DNA of 19,844 bases from JAMWZF01 sp041628615 (GCA_041628615.1 JBFKOW010000048.1:1-19844); one strand, 5' to 3'. Counted from the stretch's first letter, positions 1 to 7,497 are shown. Numbers and translations: made by a program. Notes: generated by a model not told the origin, from the sequence alone.

Positions 1-225
1 CTTGCGCTGTTCCTTCGGCTCCATGTAGCGGTCGGCGTCGAAACTGTCGTCGCTGCCGTCGCCCAGCGGCACTTCGCAGGCATAGGTCGTGGCCAGCCCT
101 TCCGGATCGAAGCGGGTGATCGGCCCCGCGCCCGATTCCCCAGCCAGCAGGCGCCGCCAGCTCGCTTCGACGCCGTCTGCCAGCGGCGTGACGAGTCCAA
201 GTCCGGTTACCACCACTCGGCGCAT
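1..225 (-). CDS. fabF: Beta-ketoacyl-ACP synthase II, N-terminal part (cut by window edge)
   Basis: The first 75 codons of a gene running off the left edge. The translation begins MRRVVVTGLGLVTPLADGV, the typical N-terminus of FabF/KASII condensing enzymes, followed by a WRRLLAGESG segment and a FDP motif usual for this family. FabF elongates acyl-ACP by condensation with malonyl-ACP. The active-site Cys and His residues lie beyond the window, so catalytic completeness cannot be judged. The start is the ATG at 225-223, with a GGTGAGGG ribosome site just upstream. It follows acpP on the same strand, the classical acpP-fabF order, but an opposite-strand gene separates them, so it probably has its own promoter. 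Confidence 0.93.
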   Translation of the reverse strand, partial: MRRVVVTGLGLVTPLADGVEASWRRLLAGESGAGPITRFDPEGLATTYACEVPLGDGSDDSFDADRYMEPKEQRK

Positions 226-258
226 GCGGCTGCCCTCACCTTCGTTGATCTTCGGACC

Positions 259-288
259 CTGATACCGCAGGCCCGAAGGCCGGGGCAA
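259..288 (-). promoter_or_regulatory. Possible sigma70-type promoter of fabF
   Basis: On the minus strand TTGCCC (288-283) and TATCAG (264-259) are spaced by 18 bases, about 35 bases before the fabF start. The match to consensus is partial (TTG and TAT-A kept). It is supported by context: the opposite-strand gene between acpP and fabF makes read-through from acpP less likely. The spacer also holds a small GGCC-TTCG-GGCC hairpin. Confidence 0.35.
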
Positions 289-403
289 GGCTCTGCGGCC
301 GGAAGGCTTCGGTCTCCCCCGGATCGGCCGGACACCGCCGTCCGGTCGGGCTCAACACTTCGTTCACCCCTCCGTGCGATCACCGATACGGAAGGGAGAG
401 GCG

Positions 404-1432
404 ATGCGCAGGCTCTGTCGTATCCTCACCGCGCTCTGGGCGCTGACCGCCGGCCATCCCGCGTTGGCGGCGTCGGCGGCCTGCTCGGCCGCGCGGGCGC
501 TCGAAGATCTCTACGTTGCCATGGAGGCCGTGCAGGCGACCGACGGCCGCCTCGGGATGGAGGAGTTCCAGGAACTTCTGGAGCTGAAGCGCGGCCTCGA
601 CGTGAAGTCGACGCGCGCGGCGCTGGCCGGGTCCGAGATCGGCGGCCAGGTCCGGGAGGCCCTGATCCCGTTGCTGACGATGGAAACCTTCCAGGCGATC
701 CGCGCCGGCGATGTCGTCATCGTCGGGAGCCTGCAGCGCGAAACCACCGCGGCCCAGATGTCCCGGGCGCTGTCGGTGCTCCGCTCCCTCGATTGCCGTC
801 GCCTGCGCTGGGGAGACGGGCCGCTGGCCGCCCTGGGCGACCTCGCGCTCGGGCTCGGGGACATCGGCCGGACCATGCGCGAGCGAAGCGCGTCGGGCAC
901 CGCGCTGACGCCGCAGGCCGGGACGGTCACGCTGCTGCTTCTGATCGCCGGCGGGCTGGGCTGGCACAGTCTCGCCGCCCGCCGGGATGCGCAGGAGCGC
1001 AGCTATCACTGCCGCCTGCCCATCGGGCTTTATACCGCGGGCCGCGCGCTGCCGCCGCTGCCCGCCACCGCGGTCGCGATCTCGCGCAGGGGGCTGAAGA
1101 TGAGAACGGCCCGGCCCGCCGCACTCAGGGCCGGCACCGTGTTCGACGCCGCGATCGCCGACCGGACCCTGCAACTGCGGATACTCTGGGCCACCGACGT
1201 GGTGATCGAGGCCCGCTTCGGACGGCCGCTCTCCGCGGACGGGCTCGCCGCGCTTCTGGCCGTCAGCACCGCCGCCGCGGAGGCCCAGGGCCCCGCCGCT
1301 CGCCCGGCCCCGACCGGCGAACGCATGCCGGTCGACGCGGAAACCGGGTCCGGCGCTGATGAGGAGGACGTTGAAAGCGTGGACGAGGACGATGACTTCA
1401 TCCCCGCCCCGCGGCCCTATTCGCCGGGCTGA
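404..1432 (+). CDS. Membrane-anchored PilZ-like domain protein with periplasmic region
   Basis: A 342-residue protein. Residues 1-23 form a signal peptide, 24-172 a probably periplasmic helical region, about 173-190 a hydrophobic span (VTLLLLIAGGLGWHSL), and about 198-275 a domain resembling PilZ (RLPIGL, then AISRRG, then an RILWATDVVIEARF strand pattern). The tail is acidic (about 319-331). PilZ domains usually bind c-di-GMP through an RxxxR motif and a D/NxSxxG motif. Here the motifs read SYHCRLP and AISRRG, so the first arginine is shifted and the Asp/Asn is absent; binding is uncertain. The start at 404 is preferred over the GTG at 374 because GGAAGGGAGAGG stands directly before it and the signal peptide then begins correctly. 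It sits on the opposite strand between acpP and fabF. The PilZ assignment is inferred from pattern. Confidence 0.65.
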   Translation: MRRLCRILTALWALTAGHPALAASAACSAARALEDLYVAMEAVQATDGRLGMEEFQELLELKRGLDVKSTRAALAGSEIGGQVREALIPLLTMETFQAIRAGDVVIVGSLQRETTAAQMSRALSVLRSLDCRRLRWGDGPLAALGDLALGLGDIGRTMRERSASGTALTPQAGTVTLLLLIAGGLGWHSLAARRDAQERSYHCRLPIGLYTAGRALPPLPATAVAISRRGLKMRTARPAALRAGTVFDAAIADRTLQLRILWATDVVIEARFGRPLSADGLAALLAVSTAAAEAQGPAARPAPTGERMPVDAETGSGADEEDVESVDEDDDFIPAPRPYSPG

Positions 1433-1461
1433 AATGCAAACGGCACCCGAAACGGGTGCCG
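1432..1461 (-). terminator. Rho-independent terminator after acpP
   Basis: A perfect 9-bp stem (CGGCACCCG / CGGGTGCCG, 1441-1461) with a 3-base loop. On the minus strand it is followed by TTTGCATTT, a short T-rich tract. It lies 30 bases after the acpP stop and between convergent genes, so it may also stop transcripts of the PilZ-like gene on the other strand. Confidence 0.7.
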
Positions 1462-1490
1462 CCAGGTCTGTCCGCATGGACCTTTTCGGG

Positions 1491-1724
1491 TCAGCTGGCC
1501 TTCTGGATGTAGCTGACGGCGTCGCCGAAGGTCTGGATCGTCTCGGCCGCGTCGTCGGGGATCTCGATCCCGAACTCTTCCTCGAAAGCCATGACCAGTT
1601 CCACGGTGTCGAGCGAGTCGGCCCCGAGATCGTCGATGAACGACGCGCCGTCGGTCACCTTCTCCTCGTCGACGCTCAGGTGCTCGACAACGATCTTTCT
1701 CACTCGGTCGGCGATGTCGCTCAT
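1491..1724 (-). CDS. acpP: Acyl carrier protein
   Basis: A 77-residue acidic protein, the usual ACP length, carrying fatty-acyl chains as thioesters during type II fatty-acid synthesis in the cytoplasm. The phosphopantetheine attachment motif GADSLDTVELVMA is intact, with the modified serine at residue 37 (36 without the initiator Met). The recognition helix DSLDTVELVMAFEEEF and the helix III region IPDDAAETIQTFGDAV are canonical. A GAGGA ribosome site precedes the ATG. It follows fabG on the same strand with a gap of about 200 bases, and a strong hairpin terminator follows it, which suggests a mainly independent, highly expressed transcript. Confidence 0.98.
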   Translation of the reverse strand: MSDIADRVRKIVVEHLSVDEEKVTDGASFIDDLGADSLDTVELVMAFEEEFGIEIPDDAAETIQTFGDAVSYIQKAS

Positions 1725-1831
1725 TTCAAGGTCCTCACTTCCTCTTGTCGGGCCTTATGGCCCTTGTGTCTGGCCCCAGGCAGGCCGTCCGGCGGCGGAG
1801 TCCGCTGGCCCGTCCACCTCAATTCCCGGGG

Positions 1832-1859
1832 CCTATACCAGAGATTCCCAACAACGCAA
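1832..1859 (-). promoter_or_regulatory. Possible acpP promoter
   Basis: On the minus strand TTGCGT (1859-1854) and TATAGG (1837-1832) are 16 bases apart, in the intergenic space between fabG and acpP and about 110 bases before the acpP start. The -35 keeps TTG and the -10 keeps TATA. It fits the expectation that acpP is transcribed separately; the match is moderate only. Confidence 0.35.
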
Positions 1860-1921
1860 ACGCTTTCGCCCGGCTTCCCGGGCGGCCTGCCCGGCGGTCG
1901 TTTCGACCCGGCAACAGGGCG

Positions 1922-2659
1922 TCAGAGCATCGCCATGCCGCCGTTCACGTGCAACACGGTTCCGGTCACGTAGGCCGCTTCCGGGCTGGCGAGATAGAGG
2001 GTCGCGGCGGCGATCTCCTCCGGCGTTCCCATCCGCGCGGCCGGAATCTGGGCGTTGATCCGCTCTTTCTGGTCGTCGGTCAGCTTGTCGGTCATCGCGG
2101 TGGCGATGAACCCCGGGGCGACGCAGTTGACCGTGATGCCGCGGCTGGCGACCTCGTAGGCGATCGAGCGCGACATGCCCACCATGCCCGCCTTCGACGC
2201 CGCATAGTTGGCCTGCCCCGGGTTGCCGGTCGCGCCGACGATCGACGAGATGTTCACGATGCGCCCCCAGCGGGCCTTCATCATGCCGCGGATCGCGCCG
2301 CGGCACAGCCGCATGGTCGACGTGAGATTGACCTCGAGGACACTGGCCCAATCCTCGTCCGACATCCGCATGAAGACCTGGTCGCGGGTGATCCCGGCGT
2401 TGTTGACCAGGATGTCGAGGGCGCCCATCGCCTCGACGGCCCGTTTCGGCAGCGCGTCCACCGCCGCGGCATCGCCGAGATTGCAAGGCAGGACATGTGC
2501 GCGATCGCCAAGCTCCGCGGCAAGCGCCTCGAGCGGCTCGACCCGTGTTCCGGACAGCCCCACCGTCGCCCCGGCGGCATGCAGGGCCGAAGCGATGGCT
2601 CCGCCGATTCCGCCCGAAGCGCCGGTGACCAGCGCCGCCTTACCCGTCAGATCGAACAT
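1922..2659 (-). CDS. fabG: 3-oxoacyl-ACP reductase
   Basis: A 245-residue short-chain dehydrogenase that reduces 3-oxoacyl-ACP to 3-hydroxyacyl-ACP with NADPH. The nucleotide-binding motif TGASGGIG is at 12-19, NNAG at 86-89, and the catalytic tetrad is complete: N111, S139 (NISSIVG), Y152 and K156 (YAASK). The C-terminal VTGTVLHVNGGMAM is typical of FabG. The start chosen is the ATG at 2659, giving MFDLTGKAALVTG, because GGGGAGAG precedes it; the in-frame upstream extension adds only 29 unrelated residues. It lies between the VPLPA-CTERM gene and acpP, all on the same strand, which together with fabD identifies the fab cluster and makes the FabG assignment firm against other SDR reductases. 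Confidence 0.97.
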   Translation of the reverse strand: MFDLTGKAALVTGASGGIGGAIASALHAAGATVGLSGTRVEPLEALAAELGDRAHVLPCNLGDAAAVDALPKRAVEAMGALDILVNNAGITRDQVFMRMSDEDWASVLEVNLTSTMRLCRGAIRGMMKARWGRIVNISSIVGATGNPGQANYAASKAGMVGMSRSIAYEVASRGITVNCVAPGFIATAMTDKLTDDQKERINAQIPAARMGTPEEIAAATLYLASPEAAYVTGTVLHVNGGMAML

Positions 2660-2746
2660 CTGCCGCTCTCCCCTCGTTTGCGTCCTGCTGTCATAGCGGA
2701 AACGGGTCGCGAAGGAAAAGCGGCTTTGGTTCGCGCCGGTCGGCAA

Positions 2747-3322
2747 TCAGCCCTTGCGGCGTGCGGACAGGATGAACAGGCCGCCGACCGCGACCAGAAG
2801 CAGCCCGGACGACGCGGGCAGCGGAACGACAGCCGCCGGGGGCTCGATGACGACCTGCGCGGCGACCGGCTGGTTGGTCGCGGCGTTCCTGCCAAGGAAG
2901 ATGGAGTCGACCTCCACCGGCAGGTTGACCGCGGTGACGCGCACGAAGAATTCGGAGGGCAGCGGCGTAGACGCGAAGATATCCTGCAGGAGCCGCACGC
3001 TCCTGTCCCTGACGTCGGCCCGCACGCTGACCGTCGCCGACCCGAATTCCTGCGACCCGATGCCGGCGCCTGCGGCGACGCTCATCGTGAACGCGGGCCT
3101 GGCCAGACCGGTCAGGGCGCGCAGGGCATCGAGGCCGGGCCGGCCGAGCCCCGGTATCGTCACGTAGAGGTCGGACCGGGCGTCGACACCGCCGCCGGTG
3201 GTGACGAATCGCAGGTCCAGCCATTCGCCCGGTTGGATGGTTGCCGCGCCTGCGGAGATCGGGGCCGCGAGACACAGGCCCAGGGCCAGTCTTCCGAGGA
3301 TACGGGTTACGAACTTGAACAT
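2747..3322 (-). CDS. VPLPA-CTERM sorting domain protein, secreted, function unknown
   Basis: A 191-residue exported protein. Residues 1-27 form a signal peptide (LGLCLAAPISAGAA). The middle part is beta-rich with no family I recognise. The C-terminus is a clear tripartite sorting signal: VPLPA at 166-170, a hydrophobic helix (SGLLLVAVGGLFIL) and a basic RRKG tail. In known systems such tails are processed by an exosortase of the XrtD type (VPLPA-specific); no exosortase is in this window. The start is the ATG at 3322 with GGCGGAAAAG before it; upstream in-frame codons lack signal-peptide character. It stands inside the fab cluster, 273 bases after fabD and 87 before fabG, which is unexpected for a surface protein. 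Confidence 0.85.
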   Translation of the reverse strand: MFKFVTRILGRLALGLCLAAPISAGAATIQPGEWLDLRFVTTGGGVDARSDLYVTIPGLGRPGLDALRALTGLARPAFTMSVAAGAGIGSQEFGSATVSVRADVRDRSVRLLQDIFASTPLPSEFFVRVTAVNLPVEVDSIFLGRNAATNQPVAAQVVIEPPAAVVPLPASSGLLLVAVGGLFILSARRKG

Positions 3323-3595
3323 CTTTTCCGCCGTTCTTTGGTTTGTTTGGCGGAGAATTGGCGGGTCTCTGTGGCGTCCGTTCGGTCGAATTGTGTCGAT
3401 TTTGCCGCAACCGGCGGCTACGGCGCCGCAGGCCGCGAAACGGCGCGTTTCGGATGTCGCGACAGATCGGTCGAGGGCAGCGAGGGCCACTGCCGGGCCG
3501 GGGCGGTTACCGCCCGACCGAAGCGGGCGCGCAGCCATGCGCCGGTCCCGGCACGCCTCGGGCGGCGCCGCGAACCCGCAGGGCGGGCGGCGAGG

Positions 3596-4546
3596 TCAGC
3601 CGCCGGACGTCACCAGCGCGGCGGCCTCGCGCACGGCGTCGGGCGTGCCGACCTGCCGGACGAGAGCCCCCGGTTCGATCCTGCGGATCATGCCGGACAG
3701 GGCCTTTCCGGCGCCGATCTCCCAGAACTCGGAAACCCCTTTCGCCGCCATCCACGCGACGCTCTCGCGCCACCGGACCGAGTGCGTCACCTGCTCAACG
3801 AGGAGCGAGCGGATCAGCGCCGGGTGGCTTACGGCCGCCGCCTCGACATTGGCGACAACCGGGACTTTCGGCTCGTTCACGTCGACATGGGACAGGGCCT
3901 CGGCCATCGCCGCCGCGGCGGGCTCCATCAGCGCGCAGTGGAACGGCGCGCTGACCGGCAGCAGGATCGCCCGTTTCGCTCCCGCCGCCTTGGCCAGTTC
4001 GACGGCCCGTTCGACCGCCGCCTTGTGCCCCGAGACGACGACCTGCGACGGGTCGTTGTCGTTCGCGGCCTGGCAGACCGATCCGCGCTCCGACGCTTCG
4101 CGGGCCACCTCGGAGGCGCCCTCGAAATCCAGCCCGAGCAGGGCCGCCATCGCCCCCTCGCCCACCGGCACCGCCTCCTGCATCGCCCGTCCGCGAGTCC
4201 GCAGCAGCCGCGCGGCGTCGGAGATGCTCAGCGAACCGGCGGCACATAGGGCCGAGTATTCGCCCAGCGAATGACCGGCGACATAGGCCGCCGCCTCGAC
4301 CGTCACGCCCTCCGACTCGAGCGCCCGCATGGCCGCCATCGAGGTCGCCATCAGCGCCGGCTGGGCATTGGCGGTAAGCGTCAGGGTGTCGATGTCGCCG
4401 TCCCAGATCACCGCGGACAGTTTCTCGCCGAGGGCCTCGTCCACCTCGTCGAAGACCGCCCGCGCGGCCGTATAGGCTTCGGCGAGGTCCCGCCCCATGC
4501 CGATGGTCTGGGCCCCCTGGCCCGGAAAGACGAACGCCCGCATCAT
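3596..4546 (-). CDS. fabD: Malonyl-CoA:ACP transacylase
   Basis: A 316-residue protein, the usual length for FabD, which moves malonyl from CoA to ACP to start each elongation round. The N-terminal FPGQGAQ motif is at 7-13. The nucleophile elbow GHSLGE carries S93; R118 (RTRGR) binds the malonyl carboxylate, H203 (SAPFHCALM) completes the dyad, and Q252 (EQVTHSVRW) is in the expected place. The start is one of two adjacent ATG codons (4546 or 4543), after GGGGACAAGAG. It is the first gene of the minus-strand fab cluster and is divergent from the cytochrome b561 gene, so a promoter should lie in 4547-4702, though I see no clear one. Confidence 0.97.
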   Translation of the reverse strand: MMRAFVFPGQGAQTIGMGRDLAEAYTAARAVFDEVDEALGEKLSAVIWDGDIDTLTLTANAQPALMATSMAAMRALESEGVTVEAAAYVAGHSLGEYSALCAAGSLSISDAARLLRTRGRAMQEAVPVGEGAMAALLGLDFEGASEVAREASERGSVCQAANDNDPSQVVVSGHKAAVERAVELAKAAGAKRAILLPVSAPFHCALMEPAAAAMAEALSHVDVNEPKVPVVANVEAAAVSHPALIRSLLVEQVTHSVRWRESVAWMAAKGVSEFWEIGAGKALSGMIRRIEPGALVRQVGTPDAVREAAALVTSGG

Positions 4547-4702
4547 CTCTTGTCCCCTGTCCCTTTGTGCCGCGTAACGGGCTTAATCGGTCCTGACCCG
4601 CATCACAAGAATGCGCTGCGCCGCACAGGCTCCCTGCGACCGCTGGCCTAGCCGCCGCATCCGGAACGGTTACCTTGGCCCGAAAGACCGGAGTCCACAG
4701 AC

Positions 4703-5881
4703 ATGCGCAGCAACACCGCCACCCGCTACGGCAGCATCGCGAAGACCCTTCACTGGCTCACCGCCCTGCTGATCCTGACCCTGATCCCCCTCGGCATGGT
4801 CGCGGTTCGGCTGCCGTTCGAAACCGACGCCGAGCTGGCCCGGAAGGCGCTGCTGTTCTCGGTTCACAAGACGCTCGGGGTCACCGTCTTCGCCGTGGCG
4901 CTGGTGCGCATCGCCTGGGCGCTGACCCAGGTCCGGCCGGGTCCGATCCATCCGGAGCGGCGGACCGAGACCTTTCTGGCCAGCCTGGTGCACTGGCTCC
5001 TCTACGGGTCGCTCGTGCTGGTGCCGCTGTCCGGCTGGGTCCATCACGCCGCAACCGAGGGCTTCGCGCCGATCTGGTGGCCCTTCGGCCAGAACCTGCC
5101 CTTCGTCCCCGAAAACGAGCGGGTGGCCGAGGTGAGCGCCGCGCTCCACGTCATCTTCGAACGGGTGCTGCTCGGGGCGATCCTGCTGCACGTCGCCGGC
5201 GTGCTGAAACACGCGCTGATCGACCGCGACGGAACCCTTGCCCGGATGTGGTTCGGCGCGCGCGAGGCCGGGAGCGTCGCCGCCCACCGGAGCGGCCCCG
5301 CCGCGCCGCTCGTCGCCATCGGGGTCTGGGGTGCGGCCCTGTCGATCGGGGCCGGGCTGGGCCTGTTCGCCCATGACGGCGCGCAGGCCGGCAGCGCCCC
5401 ACTCGCCGCGGTCGCCTCGGAATGGCAGGTACAGGACGGGCAGCTGGGGATCGCGGTGACCCAGCTCGGAAGCACGGTCCAGGGCAGCTTCTCGGACTGG
5501 ACGGCGGCGATCCGCTTCGATCCCGACACCGGAACCGGGGAGGTCGAGGTCACCGTCGCGATCCCCTCGCTTACCCTCGGCTCGGTCACCGGGCAGGCCC
5601 TCGGCGCGGATTACCTCGACGCCACGGGTCACCCGGTCGCGACCTTCACCGCGTCCATCGAGCGCGCGGGCGACGGCTACGTGGCCACGGGCCCGCTGAC
5701 CATCCGCGGCGCCACCACCGCCGCCACGCTGCCCTTCGACCTCACGCTCGCGGATGATACCGCGACGATGACTGGCAATCTCACGCTGGACCGGCGCGAC
5801 TTCGGTGTCGGGCTCGCGATGGGCGAGGCGAACCTTGGGTTCCCGGTCGAGGTAGCCGTTTCCCTGACGGCGACCCGGTAG
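4703..5881 (+). CDS. Cytochrome b561 - YceI domain fusion protein
   Basis: A 392-residue fusion. Residues 1-190 are a four-helix cytochrome b561 domain of the bacterial CybB type, with candidate heme ligands H17, H55, H149 and H163; the 14-residue spacing of the last pair fits this family. A fifth hydrophobic segment (about 201-224, LVAIGVWGAALSIGAGLGLFA) leads to a YceI lipocalin-like domain at about 238-392, probably in the periplasm. CybB-like proteins pass electrons between quinones and acceptors such as superoxide; YceI domains bind isoprenoid or amphiphilic lipids. The combined role is not established. The start has CCGGAGT before it. It converges on a stand-alone YceI gene. Confidence 0.9.
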   Translation: MRSNTATRYGSIAKTLHWLTALLILTLIPLGMVAVRLPFETDAELARKALLFSVHKTLGVTVFAVALVRIAWALTQVRPGPIHPERRTETFLASLVHWLLYGSLVLVPLSGWVHHAATEGFAPIWWPFGQNLPFVPENERVAEVSAALHVIFERVLLGAILLHVAGVLKHALIDRDGTLARMWFGAREAGSVAAHRSGPAAPLVAIGVWGAALSIGAGLGLFAHDGAQAGSAPLAAVASEWQVQDGQLGIAVTQLGSTVQGSFSDWTAAIRFDPDTGTGEVEVTVAIPSLTLGSVTGQALGADYLDATGHPVATFTASIERAGDGYVATGPLTIRGATTAATLPFDLTLADDTATMTGNLTLDRRDFGVGLAMGEANLGFPVEVAVSLTATR

Positions 5882-5903
5882 CACCGGCCCGGTCCGGCAA
5901 ACG

Positions 5904-5931
5904 AAAACGCCCGCCCCCATCGGGGCGGGCG
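5904..5931 (-). terminator. Rho-independent terminator after yceI
   Basis: A 10-bp GC-rich stem (5908-5917 pairing with 5922-5931) with a 4-base loop. On the minus strand TTTT follows the stem, so it points toward termination of the yceI transcript. It also lies 26 bases after the stop of the convergent b561-YceI gene, and the stem may act in both directions. Confidence 0.8.
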
Positions 5932-5968
5932 CCGCGGCCGGGCCGTTTCGGGCCGGCGCTTTGCCGGT

Positions 5969-6586
5969 TCACATCGCGAAGCCGCCCTCGCGCATCTCGC
6001 TGTTGATGACGATGGTCACCTCGTCCGACCCGATCGGGATGAAGGCGTCGATGCCGAATTCCGAGCGATTCAGGGTCGCGGTGGCGGTGAACCCCATCCA
6101 GTTGCCCTTGTAGGCGTCGAAGAACTGGCCGACCGGGTGCTCGCCGATCTTGTGGACCTCGACGGCGAAGGTGACCGGCAGGGTCACGCCCTTGATCGTC
6201 ATGTCGCCGGTCACGTCGGCGGTCATGTCGCCGGTCCGGGTGACCGACGTGGAGACGAAACGGATCTCGGGGTGGTTCTCGGCGTCGAAGAAGTTGGCCC
6301 CGAGGAGATCGTTGGTGAACAGCTCGTAGCCGGTGCTCATCGATGCGACCGGCACGGTGAAGTCGGCCTTCGCCGCCTCGACGTTGTCGAGGTCGAGTTC
6401 CAGGGTCCCGGAGAATTCGTAGAACGACATGATCTGGGTCGAGAAGCCGGAGTGGTCCCAGGCCACCGTCAGGTCGGTATGGGTCGGGTCGATGCCCCAG
6501 GTCTCGGCCGCGGCGGGGACAGCGGCGGTCAGGGCAACGGCGGCCACGGCGGGAATGGCGCGGCGGAGGGAGGCGAAGGCGGTCAT
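5969..6586 (-). CDS. YceI family periplasmic lipid-binding protein
   Basis: A 205-residue protein with a signal peptide (1-27, AVAAVALTAAVPAAA) followed by a full YceI domain: WGIDPTHTDLTVAWDHSGFS, the lipocalin-like barrel, then the DMTIKGVTLPVTF strand and a NRSEFGID motif near the end. YceI proteins form a barrel that binds long isoprenoid chains in structural studies; the physiological ligand here is unknown. The start at 6586 is chosen because CAGGAGA lies just before it and the signal peptide begins there; a 21-residue upstream extension is Cys-rich and not convincing. The ribosome site lies inside an inverted repeat (6592-6619). Confidence 0.92.
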   Translation of the reverse strand: MTAFASLRRAIPAVAAVALTAAVPAAAETWGIDPTHTDLTVAWDHSGFSTQIMSFYEFSGTLELDLDNVEAAKADFTVPVASMSTGYELFTNDLLGANFFDAENHPEIRFVSTSVTRTGDMTADVTGDMTIKGVTLPVTFAVEVHKIGEHPVGQFFDAYKGNWMGFTATATLNRSEFGIDAFIPIGSDEVTIVINSEMREGGFAM

Positions 6587-6591
6587 CAGGG

Positions 6592-6619
6592 GTCTCCTGC
6601 AACAGGTTGAACAGGAGAC
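6592..6619 (-). promoter_or_regulatory. Hairpin enclosing the yceI ribosome-binding site
   Basis: Perfect 8-base inverted repeat: arms at 6592-6599 and 6612-6619, spacer of 12. In the yceI mRNA the arms read GUCUCCUG and CAGGAGAC, and the second arm contains the Shine-Dalgarno sequence AGGAGA, five bases before AUG. Folding would hide the ribosome site. A dyad operator is an alternative reading. Confidence 0.5.
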
Positions 6620-6688
6620 ACACATTCGGCCGGCGGCGGCGCGAGACAACTCCGCGCCGTTCCACAGGCGGTGTGCAGGCCGCCGGCG

Positions 6689-7264
6689 TCAGTGCGGCGC
6701 CGGCGTACCGAGAAGGTCCCGGCCCAGCCGGTCGCGCAACCGTTCGAGCCGCGGCCCCGGACCGGTGGCGATGGTGACGAGATGGGGCGTGTTGCGATAG
6801 CGCGCCATGAGCCGCGTCGTCGCCCCCCGGTCGATGAACACGCCGCCGATCTCCTCGAACCCGTAGCGACCGACCAGCCGGAGCCGTTCGCCGGTCGGGC
6901 GCGCCATGAGACGCAGTTCCGCGCGGTTGCAGTCGATCTGGACTTCCGACACGTCGTCGCCGCGCGACAGGTAGGACACCAGCAGCGCCAGCAGCGCCAT
7001 CAGGCTCGATCCCGCGCCCTTCAGGAGGATCGCCGCCCCCGAGGCGTCGTCGATCGGCGCCAGCCAGATCACCACCGCGGCAAGGGCGAAACCGACCGCG
7101 ACCAGCGCGGCGGCCAGGTCCACGAGACGCCGGACGGACGAGCGCACCCGTTCCGTCCTGATGACGTAGCCCCACCATGTTTCGGTCAGGCTGACACGGA
7201 AGCCATCGAGCTGGTCAGGGTCCGTCTGCCGCGCCGGCGCGGCGGATGTATCGACGATCGTCAT
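6689..7264 (-). CDS. Small membrane protein with two transmembrane helices, function unknown
   Basis: A 191-residue protein I do not recognise. Two hydrophobic helices (about 48-69 and 78-99) form a hairpin, with a cytoplasmic-type N-terminus rich in Arg. After them comes a soluble region (about 104-189) with alternating strands such as EVQIDCNRAELRLMAR and YGFEEIGGVFIDRG, loosely like small bacterial PH-type domains; this likeness is a guess. The start at 7264 gives MTIVDTSAAP; GAGGAAG lies some 13 bases upstream, a little far. It is divergent from the rpsF operon and follows no clear operon partner; yceI is downstream on the same strand with its own leader hairpin. Confidence 0.7.
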   Translation of the reverse strand: MTIVDTSAAPARQTDPDQLDGFRVSLTETWWGYVIRTERVRSSVRRLVDLAAALVAVGFALAAVVIWLAPIDDASGAAILLKGAGSSLMALLALLVSYLSRGDDVSEVQIDCNRAELRLMARPTGERLRLVGRYGFEEIGGVFIDRGATTRLMARYRNTPHLVTIATGPGPRLERLRDRLGRDLLGTPAPH

Positions 7265-7469
7265 GGTCCGGTATCCACTTCCTCGCTTCTGCGGGCGCGA
7301 TCTCGGGCACCGGAGTGCTCCCGTTCCGCGGCGCGCCGTGGGCCGGGAGATGGCCAAAGTGCGGCGGCGCCCCGGATCCGCGGCGATCGGCGGATCCTTG
7401 CCACCCGTCCGCGTGTCCGCGCCGGAACCCGCAGGTCCGGGGGCCGCGCGTGCCGCCCTGCGCGGCGGC

Positions 7470-7497
7470 TTGATCCGGAGCCGCGCATCTGTATAAG
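7470..7497 (+). promoter_or_regulatory. Sigma70-type promoter of the rpsF-rpsR-rplI operon
   Basis: TTGATC (7470-7475) and TATAAG (7492-7497) with a 16-base spacer, the best promoter match in the window. It predicts transcription starting near 7503-7505 and a leader of about 100 bases before the rpsF start at 7608. Confidence 0.65.

Noticed and set aside
3436..3452. Small dyad CGAAAC / GTTTCG between fabD and the VPLPA gene
   Set aside because: Only 6 bp with a 5-base loop and no T tract; too weak to name as terminator or operator.
1745..4249. An 834-codon open frame on the plus strand
   Set aside because: It runs antisense through fabG, the VPLPA gene and fabD. Its translation is Arg/Gly/Pro-rich without any family motif, as expected for the antisense frame of GC-rich genes.
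4670..5920. A 416-codon minus-strand frame opposite the b561-YceI gene
   Set aside because: No motif, Arg/Gly-rich, whereas the plus strand frame has heme ligands, helices and a YceI domain.
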